Origin: Boothiomyces macroporosus
Lineage: Eukaryota; Chytridiomycota; Chytridiomycetes; Rhizophydiales; Terramycetaceae
Length of the DNA stretch: 64,000 bases
Direction: 5' to 3'
Assembly: GCA_027604185.1 (NCBI GenBank)
Contig: JADGKB010000005.1
Location: 62,001 to 126,000 of the forward strand
Shown: positions 46,311 to 55,845 of the stretch, in pieces
Layout: every line of letters starts with the position of its first letter
How positions within the stretch are numbered: position 1 is the first letter of the stretch
The notes under the pieces: model-generated
The model's input: the letters and a program-made list of their open reading frames with translations, nothing else
Database searches by the model: none
What the model was told of the DNA's origin: nothing
Program-made: the position numbers and the translations under genes

Positions 46311-47898
46311 ATGTTCCGAAATATTGCTGCTCATAAATTTAAAATAGCAAGCGCATTAGTAGCTTCAGGGATAGTATATTATGAATCGGATTCCAGTTTG
46401 ATCAATAGACCATACGGTTTGGTGCGGCATGTACGGGCAATTACAACTTTGGGAGTTATCGCCGCTGATTACAAATTCAACTTGAAAGGAGACACAAAAT
46501 CAGATGAATATTTGAAAATGAAATCAGAGTGCCATCAGCGATCGGCGGATAGACTATTAGGACTCTTTAGAACCAATGGGGGAATCTACATCAAATTGGG
46601 ACAGCACATTGCGTCTCTGATATATTTATTACCAAGGGAATATACACAGACAATGACCGAACTGCAGGATGATTGCCCGCCATGTACTCTGGATCAAGTA
46701 AATTCAGTAATGCTAAAAGATATGGGGAAACCATTATCTCAAGTGTTTGCATCCTTTGACCCAGAGCCAATTGGTGTTGCTTCATTAGCTCAAGTGCACA
46801 AAGCGACTATAAAAAAGGATGGCAAACTATTTCCTGTCGCTGTCAAAGTTCAACATTACTACCTGGATGACTACAAAGATGTAGACTTGTACACTTGCTC
46901 TACTGGCTGTCGAATCGTTAAATGGCTATTTCCAGACTTCGAATTCCAATGGCTAGCGAATGAAATTGAAAAGAACTTTCCAGTTGAATTGGATTTTCGC
47001 ATTGAACATTTGAATGCAGACAAGGCTAGGTTAAATTTCAGGAATATTCCTGAAATAATTATTCCAAAAGTAGAATATTCCGATCGTAGAATCCTTATCA
47101 TGGAATGTAAATGATGCTAATGTAGATATTGATGGAGCCAAAGTAACCGACATGGAATACATTGAAAAACATGGGATCAAGAAGGAAAATATTTCGATAA
47201 TGATTGGGAAAATGTATGCAGAGATGATATTTAAGCACAGGTATTTTCATATTGATCGTTGATTCATTCACTGTGACCCCCATCCAGGAAACATCCATTT
47301 ACTTGCAAAGAAAAGATATTTTTGGTCTTTCAAACCACATTTTAGTGTTGTGCTGTTAGATCACGGTTTGTATAGAGAACTGGAACCAGATTTTGTGTTC
47401 AATTATGCGCAATTTTGGAAGAATATCATTCTCGGCAACGAAGAAGGAATAGAACGATATGCGTACTCGCTATTTAGGCATACTGGAAGGAAACAAAAGG
47501 ATGGAATAGATTATCATCGATTATTCGCATCAATGGTCAGTGCTCGATCATGGGACGCCATTACCAGTAAAACTTCTGCTGGATTTGGAGGTATAGTTAC
47601 CACTAGACAAACTAGTGAAGTGACTAATGTCCAGAACAAAGCTGGAAATGCGCGATTCCTGGAAGCCATTTCAAAGATCTTATCCCAGTGTTCGGGCGAG
47701 CTCTTGCTAATCATCAAGAGCAATGATTTGATTAGATCTATCGATCAATCGTTAAAAGTAGATCAAGGCAGACACGTAATGAAATTGGTAAACCAATTGG
47801 GCTGGTATTGCATAGAGGCAATACAGAACCGCGAATTCAATTTCAGTCTACTAGTATTTCGAATCAAATTACTTTTAATCGGTATAGTATGCGAATAA
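46311..47898 (+). CDS. MCP2: ABC1/ADCK-family atypical kinase, ADCK1/Mcp2 type
   Basis: This mitochondrial protein-kinase-like family member is linked to lipid and coenzyme Q homeostasis. It has the KxGQ motif (GGIYIKLGQHIASLIYLLP), SLAQVHKA, ELDFRIEHLNADKARL, HCDPHPGN and VVLLDHGLYRELEPDFVFNY, all in the ADCK1 order. Introns are 47107-47125 (19 nt) and 47241-47261 (21 nt). The second must be removed to give FKHR-FIHCDPHPGN but ends in TG rather than AG. The spliced length of 515 aa is in frame. See findings for the alternative that this is a single-base error or a nonsense mutation. Confidence 0.88.
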
Positions 47899-47997
47899 AT
47901 TCAGTCATACGAGTCGTTTGTTTCATCATAATTGTTAGGAACAATGAATAATCCCTGGCGTGACCTCGCAAATTTTTCTTAGTAAAGTTTACTCAGA

Positions 47998-48352
47998 ATG
48001 GGAAAATCAACTACCAAAACAACTTCAGATCGTATCGTCTATACCACAAAGGTTGGTGACAATACTCATCAATTCTTTGTTTACGTCGAACCTAATCAAG
48101 TAGACAGCTGGCGCAAGGGTAAATTACGCTAATCTAGATAAATCTATTCCGCTTGTCGAAGTGGTCCAAGCTTTCCAAATATTTGAAAGCGACAACCACA
48201 GCAACCAAGGGATTGCTATGAAGCCAAATAAAGCGACTCTTTCTAATGCTTTTGGGACCGAAGATGAAAACAAGATTATTGAAAAGATTTTGAGTGAAGG
48301 AAAGGTTATGCATACCGTCAATAATGGGGGATCTAAGGGCTATGTTGCTTAA
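47998..48352 (+). CDS. RTC3: Rtc3-like SBDS-domain protein
   Basis: The single SBDS N-terminal domain reads FFVYVEPNQVDSWRKD, KSIPLVEVVQAFQIFES and ATLSNAFGTEDENKIIEKIL. A 19-nt intron at 48119-48137 joins WRK to DKSIPLVEV. The product is 111 aa, the same as yeast Rtc3, a protein linked to RNA metabolism and stress. No further domains. Confidence 0.88.
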
Positions 48353-48440
48353 TAAAACCGCTGCTATTTGCGTACCTTTATTTATCGCTCTTACTACAAT
48401 TATTCACTTCTATTTAAATTCATGCGATTCACGTATTCCA

Positions 48441-49018
48441 TTAGCGCCTCCTAACATTACTAATTTTTACAGTCGTCCTGTTGATCGAATCCTGAAATGA
48501 TGATTTACAATTTTCCAAATTTATGCGGCTATTTTCAATGCTTTGCTGGTATATGCTGACAGTCGGCTGAATGAGCGGTGCTAGATTGGCAATGTCAGTC
48601 TTGAACAATTCAGTAGCTTGATTGTAGAACCCGAATTCCTGAATCAATGTAGAATCCTGGCTGTGATTGGTGGTGAATAATCCAAATACAGGCAGTCCGA
48701 GTGATTCTACCAGGAGCTGATCGCGAATACTAGGAAGCAACTAAATTAATCATTTCCTACAGGGGAATTTCTTCTTGTTTTAAAGTAACCAATTGGCTTT
48801 GAATCAAATCTCTCCAGATTCTTCAAATTATCCGTGATTTGATAAGCAGTGATGAGGATTACTTGTTCCTCAACCTGCTTCTCTTCTCCATCTGTGAACT
48901 TGGTAACGGTCTTGTTCATTATTTTACCAAACAATACGCCCTGCTTATCTACGGTAGAATTCATCATTTCAAACTGAAGCATTGATATCAATAATCCAGC
49001 TGTTATGCAAGTCGCCAT
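48441..49018 (-). CDS. Abraxas/ABRO1 (FAM175)-like MPN-minus protein
   Basis: FAM175 proteins are the non-catalytic MPN scaffold of the BRCC36 deubiquitinase complexes. Key stretches are [38 protein letters not shown] (family WYxFRR...T/SxRExxLH) and [20 protein letters not shown], followed by a C-terminal coiled coil. A 20-nt intron at 48741-48760 falls inside the [15 protein letters not shown] block. The product is 185 aa, shorter than animal Abraxas and without its BRCA1-binding tail. BRCC36 is not in this window. Confidence 0.65.
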
Positions 49019-49040
49019 TCTGATTTTCTTTTTTCAAAAA

Positions 49041-49799
49041 ATGAAACCAGTTTTACCAATAGAAAAGACTAGAGGATTGAAAACGATAGATTACTACACT
49101 GTAGATATCGATCCGAAAAAGACTCAGAATATTCTTGCGTTGCTCAAGAATTACCAAGTCCACCAGCACTTGAAGAGGATCAAAAGGCATGGAAATATGA
49201 ATCGCATACTGATATTTCCAGTAGAAAGCGATATAGTAATACCAAAAGGGAATGGCGATTCACCAAAGCAGTTATTGATTAACGAAATATCGGGTATGGG
49301 AGAAATATCGATTGTTCAAGTGTCAGAGTATGCAGCACATACTATAGAGCAATACAAACCATGGAATGCACTCTGGCCAATGAGTTATCATCAAGCGAAA
49401 CCAATTGTAATATCAGAACAGGAAAAAATATTTATCAAACAAACCTGTCAAAAGCTAAACGAAAACATGTGCATTATTTGTGATCCTAGCTCAAATCAAG
49501 CTCTGATTGAAGCTACTCGACAAGATTATATCCTGGGCCACCCAGTTATGGTAGCAATTGACAATATGGCAGAGTTGGAAAAGAAACGAAAGAAGGGATA
49601 CTTGTTGAATGGATTGGATGTGTACCTTTACAAAGAGCCCTGTGTAATGTGTTCAATGGCCCTAGTACATTCAAGAGTAAATAGGGTTTTTTATTGTTAC
49701 GATTATGAATATGGCGGGCTAGGTTCAAAGCACTCAATTCATACTTTAGAATCGTTAAACCATCATTTTCAAGTATACAAGGATTGTTTAGATGAATAA
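49041..49799 (+). CDS. TAD3: tRNA adenosine deaminase subunit Tad3 (ADAT3)
   Basis: Tad3 is the non-catalytic partner of Tad2 for A34-to-I editing of tRNA wobble positions. The deaminase fold shows [14 protein letters not shown] (the active-site Glu of HxE is replaced, as in Tad3), [20 protein letters not shown] (zinc ligands) and [20 protein letters not shown]. The start at 49041 is preferred to an upstream in-frame ATG at 49005 that would overlap the divergent neighbour. The product is 252 aa, without introns. Confidence 0.88.
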   Translation: MKPVLPIEKTRGLKTIDYYTVDIDPKKTQNILALLKNYQVHQHLKRIKRHGNMNRILIFPVESDIVIPKGNGDSPKQLLINEISGMGEISIVQVSEYAAHTIEQYKPWNALWPMSYHQAKPIVISEQEKIFIKQTCQKLNENMCIICDPSSNQALIEATRQDYILGHPVMVAIDNMAELEKKRKKGYLLNGLDVYLYKEPCVMCSMALVHSRVNRVFYCYDYEYGGLGSKHSIHTLESLNHHFQVYKDCLDE

Positions 49800-49804
49800 A
49801 GTCT

Positions 49805-51323
49805 TTATTTTACCTGGGGATCAATCCAATCATGGTATTCTTTTTTGAGAGTGACAATTTTAGTTGCTTTATCATGGTCCATATATTTTGACATTAGTTC
49901 CTTGAGTTTCTTTTGGTTGCCATCCTTGTCCTTGTCAAACCAAGATTTCAGTTCCCTTACTAAATCTCTAATTCCTATTCCGTCTGGCTTTGATTTTACT
50001 ATTCTTATGATATCATCTGCAGTCATTATATCTATATAAAATATCAAATACTTGGATCTTGCTCTGCAGAAGGAGTTGGAGTTGCAGGCGGTGGTGAAGC
50101 AGATGTGAGTCTGTTGCGCTGTTCCTTTTCCATTCGCTTGATTACTTGCGCTGCAGTAGGCGGCGGTGGAGTCTATGTTAGCGAATATTTACTGTTCCAT
50201 CCTCTAGCTTAATTCTTTTGGCAGGCGGCTCAGTCGATGGCGCAGTGAGTTTGATTTTTATTGGTTCCTTTATGGCAGGACTGCTATTACGGCTGGTTTT
50301 CTGCAACTTATTCTTCTTTGCCTTTTCCAATAGTGGATTGGTCGGTTTGGCCTTTTCTTCCTCTTCCTCATCATCCTCCATGTCACTCCAGTATGGATTA
50401 TCTTGTCCCATATCTTCATAGAAATCTGATTTTTCACGTTTAACTAAACTCTTTGCGAGTTTTTTGGCATCTTTTGATTTCCACAAATCATCTTCTTCGT
50501 CAATCTCATCCACAATTTTTGTAGTATGAAGTCTCTTTTGAGCCTCCTTTCTCTCTTCTTCATCATCAATTCCAAAGTTGATTTCCTCATCATCTGCAAA
50601 CTGCTCATTTTCATCATAATCAAAGCCGTTGTCTTCGATATTTTCATTTCTCTTTCGAGATCGAGGTTCTTTTTTGACAGGAACCTCATCCAGTGGATCT
50701 CCATCACGAATCTTTTGCAATACGCTCTTTTCTTTTTCTACCTTTTCTCCCTTCTTTTTTGGCTTGGTTTTCTCCAGCTCACCTTCCTTCATCAACCAGC
50801 GATTGTCTTTCTTTTGTCTAGTATTCATAATTGCTTCTGCTTCTTCAATAGTCAGAGTCTTGTGGGTCAATTTCGGGTTGAATCTGTACCATTTTGCCAC
50901 AGGAACAACCTTAAATCCTTCGTTTGTAGATACAAATATTACATAATTAGAGTTTTGACTTCCCTCCAGGTTTCCAATAAACGTTTGTTCGCCATCTGTG
51001 ATTTCCCAAGGTGCCTTGTCAGGATCAGCGTGTCTAGATCCAATTGAGGCAATCAAAGCCCCACGATGAACTGATTTATTCTCGCCCATCACTACATCCT
51101 CTTCCTCTTTGCCCAGAAAGATTGCTTTTGTTTTCTTTTTAAAGTAATTGCTGGTAGATTCTTCTTCCTTTACTTCCTCCTTTTGCTGCCGTGTCATTCT
51201 GACTGGCTGCTGCATAGAATCCAAATCAAACTTTTGAGAAGGAACTTTCATTATATGATGCGGGACTGTTGCTGGTCCCCTTCCGGCTGAAAAGAGTCTG
51301 TATTCCTGGAATCCCTGATCCAT
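49805..51323 (-). CDS. TFG1: TFIIF alpha subunit (Tfg1/Rap74)
   Basis: This general transcription factor subunit accompanies RNA polymerase II. The N-terminal dimerisation region includes EYRLFSAGRGPATVPHHIMK, SNYVIFVSTNEGFKVVPVAK and WYRFNPKLTHKTLTIEEAEA. A long acidic/basic linker follows, and the C-terminal winged helix is ADDIIRIVKSKPDGIGIRDL. Introns 50173-50192 and 50032-50051 (20 nt each) link the linker to a Pro-rich exon and then to the winged helix. The product is 492 aa. The TAD3 stop is 5 bp away. Confidence 0.9.
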
Positions 51324-51467
51324 TTTTCAGCAACAAAAAAATACGCAACTCAGCAATTGATATAGTCCAGAATGACTCATTCGTGATATAGAATTGGCGC
51401 ACCAGGCAAGACTAAAAAGCATAGTTCTAAAGCAAAAAGTAGTTTATTATGGAGAAATTGAGAGTAG

Positions 51468-52083
51468 TTATTCATTCTTCTTGATTTCTTCGGTTATGAC
51501 AGAAGAGACCTTGTTCTGCGTTAGCTTAGCGTACCTTGAATTTATCTAGACTGGCGTCAATTTCGTTTTGTTCAGCAACCAAGAATGGGCGGATGATTTT
51601 AGAGTAAACAAAGTTAGCTCCCTATCGTTAGCTTCTATTAACCATGGTTTGTGGAAGAACCAACCATAAAATAATGGCGGCTTTGAAAAAGTAGTAGAAT
51701 GGCAACCAGAATAACAGAATATCCGAAAAGAATTCAATCAAGTTGAAGAATCCGAAAACTACCCAGTATGTGAGCCAGTGAACATCATCCTTTGTGCTTG
51801 TAGTTTCGAGCGCTTTGAATGAAGCATAAGCTGGGTAAACAAATCCAAGCAAATTGGTTAAAAGATCACCCCAGATGTTGAGGAAGATGAGTAAGAAAAA
51901 GACAAAGCCTAAGCCGGATGCGACAAAGACTTTTGGGATGTTGGTTCTCTTTTCGAATTCAACAGCGAGCGGGTACTTGTTGAGTTCCTTGTCAAACTAG
52001 AATTAATGAATCCAATACCTATGGTTAATGCGAATGCGAACTTGTAAAGCGTATACTTGAAGTTGTGGAGGTAATTTGTCCAT
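51468..52083 (-). CDS. YOP1: ER membrane-shaping protein Yop1 (DP1/REEP5)
   Basis: This reticulon-like hairpin protein curves tubular ER. It reads FDKELNKYPLAVEFEKRTNI, LLTNLLGFVYPAYASFKALE, WLTYWVVFGFFNLIEFFSDI and FYYFFKAAIILWLVLPQTMG. Exon 1 encodes MDKLPPQLQVYALQ and is followed by 45 nt of non-coding sequence (51997-52041) that looks like two complete introns of 23 and 22 nt placed end to end. Further introns are 51622-51642 (21 nt) and 51516-51534 (19 nt). The product is 176 aa (yeast 180 aa). Confidence 0.92.
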
Positions 52084-52549
52084 ATGAGATTTCAGGTTTT
52101 TGAAAGAGAGAAAACGGCAACTCAATTTTTAACTGCTCGTGTAGTACAAAGGGACCCAGACAATATCCACGTTTGTTATCTATATTGTTTACAATGAAAC
52201 TAGAAAAGAACAATAAGGCGGTTGATCTAACAACCGAAGCGGCTGTAAATATAATCTCGCCGTCAATTTTTCGTGTATACCATAGTCACCAATTATGTTC
52301 AATTAACATGTGATTGCCGTCAAAGATTTTTTAACTGAAAATCAAGAATTATCAATCAGAACCAACGATAAATTCAATCCCAGATGTTTCTGTCAATCAA
52401 ACTTGACCGATTACGATAGTCTGCTCACATGCTCACATTTTCATGCAGAATTCTTGGCGCTAAAATGGCGCGGTCTTTACAAGTGAGAGCAAAGAAATAA
52501 AGCCCTGTCAAACATAATACAACTGTCGAAATGTCCGAAATGTTTTCCC
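52084..52549. other. Intergenic, no gene seen
   Basis: These 466 bp lie between the YOP1 start and the next small gene. I find only short shadow frames and no RNA-like or repeat structure. Confidence 0.5.
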
Positions 52550-52825
52550 ATGGAGTTTGACGAAAAATTAAATCAGCTTGAAAAAGAATTTCAACAGTTA
52601 ACCAGCCAAGAACCAGGGCCGCAGCTTGTTTCAAAGACAGAGATTGCAGAGAAGCTAGAAATGTTTTTTGAAAAGCAGGATCAGTTACTGCAACAGTATT
52701 TCGCAGTTAATAAGGATCAGAATTATTACATGGATCAAGAAGGACAGTTTAGAGTGATGGTGGACAGATTGAAGAAACTGAGGCGGAAAGATACGAATAG
52801 AGAATTAATCGAGCTGTTGAAATAA
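52550..52825 (+). CDS. Small coiled-coil protein, unrecognised
   Basis: The 91-aa frame is strongly helical: MEFDEKLNQLEKEFQQLTSQ, then EIAEKLEMFFEKQDQLLQQY and MVDRLKKLRRKDTNRELIEL. It has the look of a small subunit of a larger complex (for example mediator, kinetochore or BLOC-like), but I cannot assign it. Its stop is 11 bp from the convergent neighbour. Confidence 0.55.
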   Translation: MEFDEKLNQLEKEFQQLTSQEPGPQLVSKTEIAEKLEMFFEKQDQLLQQYFAVNKDQNYYMDQEGQFRVMVDRLKKLRRKDTNRELIELLK

Positions 52826-52836
52826 ATGTTCTATCT

Positions 52837-54069
52837 TTATTCGTCCCAGTAATACAAGACGTCTTTTTTGTCTTCAAGTGTAAAACTATTGTAATTGGTA
52901 TAGCCTTCGATAATACTGGATTCGTCAGATACAAAGCTATCCCTGTAGTGTTGCTGATCGGTGTAGTCATTGGATTGTGGTCTATTATCCACCGCTTGAG
53001 GAGGGGCTTAATTAGATAAAACTACCTCTATTCTGGCGATTGCCTGCAAATATATTAGAGTAGTGATTATTAGGTAGTTGAGGGTATTGGGTTGATCTTG
53101 GTGGAAAATTTATGAATGGGTCATGTTTCTTTGTTGGTGATCGCCTAGTAAGCGTAGCTTGGCTGTCTTTGCTCTTGTTGCTCATCGTTGGAATTTCAAT
53201 CTTTATTGGGTCTTCTTTGTGCGTGCTGGATTGGGCTTTGGATTTAGATTGGGATTCAATCATCTTTTGAGTAGTCCTAAAAGTAACAAACAGATAAGAG
53301 TGTAGCTCCAAGCCATACAAGAACGATGGAATGTAAAGGCCAACGGTATTAATGTAGTTGCGACCACTACTAGCCATCGACACCGCGCTTATTGTTAGCA
53401 CAACATTTGTAATCATGATCAAGATTATTCTACTACAGCCGCCATCAAAAGACACATAAGTCCATACCTTGTACCACTTCTTTTCAGGGCTAATGGAAAG
53501 TACATACAAGAACGAGAATGAACCTGCAATGAACAATCCAGCCTCAATGACACACGCAGCTGCATAAGTGGGATAGATAAGATCGTTATTTGGAGATGCA
53601 CTGTATGACAAGTACTTGTTGATGGCAATCTGATATCCAATGAATGCACCAACACCAGAAGCAAACCCCTTTATGAAAAGTGTCAAGACGCCAAGAATGA
53701 CTGTAGCTAAAGTAATGACTGCAGATTTCTAAGTAAAGATAAAAATACCCCATAAAACACTCGTACTCGATGAAGCAGCAATCCAATAATAAATACTGAA
53801 ATGATATAAGCGAAAGTATAGTTCAACGCGCTGACTAACCCATACCAATAATTAGGAACCGGATAAGGGCTTATCTGATAGTCCAATATATATAACTGTA
53901 AAAAAACGAATCCAGTCAAAAGAACAGCTGTGATAAACGAAATTATCCAAGTTACGGTTGCATACTTTTTCCTCGTGAATAGAATGTAAAATGATGATAT
54001 CAATTCGTGAATTGCCATTCCGCCAAGCACAGTCGCTGGGGTCAAGAATGCGTTATCTTGCCGGGCCAT
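52837..54069 (-). CDS. Polytopic membrane protein, about seven helices, unrecognised
   Basis: Two introns (53729-53748, 20 nt; 53007-53025, 19 nt) give 397 aa. Residues 1-265 contain about seven hydrophobic helices (TVTWIISFITAVLLTGFVFL, NYTFAYIISVFIIGLLLH, GVGAFIGYQIAINKYLS, ACVIEAGLFIAGSFSFLYVL, IILIMITNVVLTISAVSM). A long polar cytosolic tail rich in Lys, Ser, Asn and Tyr follows and ends YNSFTLEDKKDVLYYWDE. The topology is receptor-like, but no signature is recognised. Confidence 0.75.
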
Positions 54070-54209
54070 TTGGAAAGATATCTAGCCATTATCATGAGTT
54101 TGAACGTGGATTGTTCTTTTTGCGTGGAGATAAGGGCACCAAATTGTATACTTGTCAACAATAGGCTGGACCCAAGAATAAGAAATTAACTGAAAGCAAA
54201 TTATATTTA

Positions 54210-55766
54210 TTAGTCAAGGTCAGCGGGATTCTCTTCTTCCTCTTGTAACTGAATGAAACCAGCTTTGGCAGCCATCTTTGCTTGCAAATCTGCTTCTTCA
54301 GCAGGGAGGCTGCTCAGATAGGCATTAATCTTGTCAACGTCCTCGTTGAGCAAACCAACTAGGATAAAATGAAAAAGCTACCTTTATAGTCGTGAGGAAG
54401 GTTATCAAACCATTCTGCTTGCTTCTTTTCCATTTCCGTTGGATTCTCTCCTAATGGCACTCGTAAGCTTCCATCAGGTTGAGTAAACGACTCGATCAAT
54501 TTCTTTCTGGATTCTTCTTGTTCTTTAAGTTTCTTTTGTAACTCCAACTTTTCCTTTCGAAGTACAGCACCTCTGGTGGTGATGTGTTGATAAGTCTTAT
54601 CCAAGTCGGAGAAGAATAGGTTTTGGGCACTCGTACCAGTTCCTGATAATCTACGTGAGTTAAAATTACTTTGCAAAGAACATATCAACACCTGATGGCC
54701 CAAGACTTCTAGTATACTTGATGATCATTGAAACAGTAACAGCTGTTTTAGCTTCCTTGGTTCTTCCTATAATTTGAAGAGCAAGTCCTCTGAGCAACAA
54801 AGTTTCTTCATTCTTTTCAGTTTGAATCACTGGATATTGTTTGACTATTCTAGCAATATCACCATAATCAGTTTTCTTTGAAATTTCCAACAATTGTGGA
54901 TGAATTGCTTTAATTTGCTCATCGGTAGCTTCAAATTCTTCAAGAGTAGCCTGTTGAATCTGCAAGTTAAACAAGTCATACTTCTTTGCTCATCTGATTG
55001 TCTGCTTGTGCTTTTGGGCTGTGGATGGTTTCAATTACTTTTTCTTTTCCAGAAGACTTGTGTGTATCAGCAGCTGGAGCAGCTGTGGACTCGTCATTCT
55101 TTTCCTTTGCAACAAAAGTCTTGTCAAATCCAGTAACCAGATTATCACTGGTGAGCTTTTTGCTCATTTCAGCTTCAAATTCCTTGATTTGTTTCTTCAC
55201 AACCACTTGACGTTCTTTAAACATTTCAATATGTTTTTGGAAGCAATCAAATAGGAATTTAACAATATGCTGACCATCCTGATCTTTTGCAATGAATTCT
55301 ACTAGTTCTTTGCCGATGTTGTTTATTTCTTCGTGCCATGGTTTATGGCTTCGCAATACATCTCCCCAAACTGGAGGTTCCCAGTTACCTGGCCAATCTT
55401 TCATTCGGCCAAGCGATTCATTACGAATAGGATCAGTGAATTTCTTTTCTACTCTTTCCGACAAGTTTTTCAAATATTCGAAAATCTGGGTTGGAGTAAG
55501 AGCTGCTAAAGGTTTGATTTCATCGGGAATAAACTTCAAGTATTCTTCCGTTAGATCGTATTCCATTTGGAGCAAATCTCTTTGATCTTTTCTTTCTCTG
55601 CGTTGCTTGTGTACTTGAGCCTGCTTCCATCTAACCATTGATTTCTTGTCAACGTTTGGACTAGGTTAGTAATCGCATACTGGCACTCAAAATCTTCATC
55701 GTCGCTTAGCTCGATAGCGTCCCATTTGCTGTAATCTGTCGTTAGCATGACTTTACCGATTGGCAT
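54210..55766 (-). CDS. CDC37: Hsp90 co-chaperone Cdc37
   Basis: Cdc37 loads protein kinases onto Hsp90. The hallmark N-terminus MPIDYSKWDAIELSDDEDFE is recovered only after removing the 21-nt intron 55736-55756 that follows a 10-nt first exon. Then come HPNVDKKSMVRWKQAQVHKQ, the central Hsp90-binding domain (VFGGDVLR-like WEPPVWGDVLRSHKPWHEEI) and the C-terminal helix. Other introns are 55661-55680, 54960-54981, 54651-54669 and 54359-54381 (19-23 nt). The product is 483 aa. The 21-nt first intron contains no in-frame stop, so unspliced mRNA would read through. Confidence 0.93.
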
Positions 55767-55845
55767 TTTGAAACAAAATTACTGGAAAATTCGAAAGGAC
55801 ACTGGATTTTTAATATGCGAGAATATATTGCAAAACATTAAACTT

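Noticed and set aside
47257..47262. In-frame TGA read as selenocysteine or stop-codon reassignment
   Set aside because: Other genes here end with TGA normally (for example METTL16), and deleting exactly 21 nt restores the kinase motif, so an intron explains it better.
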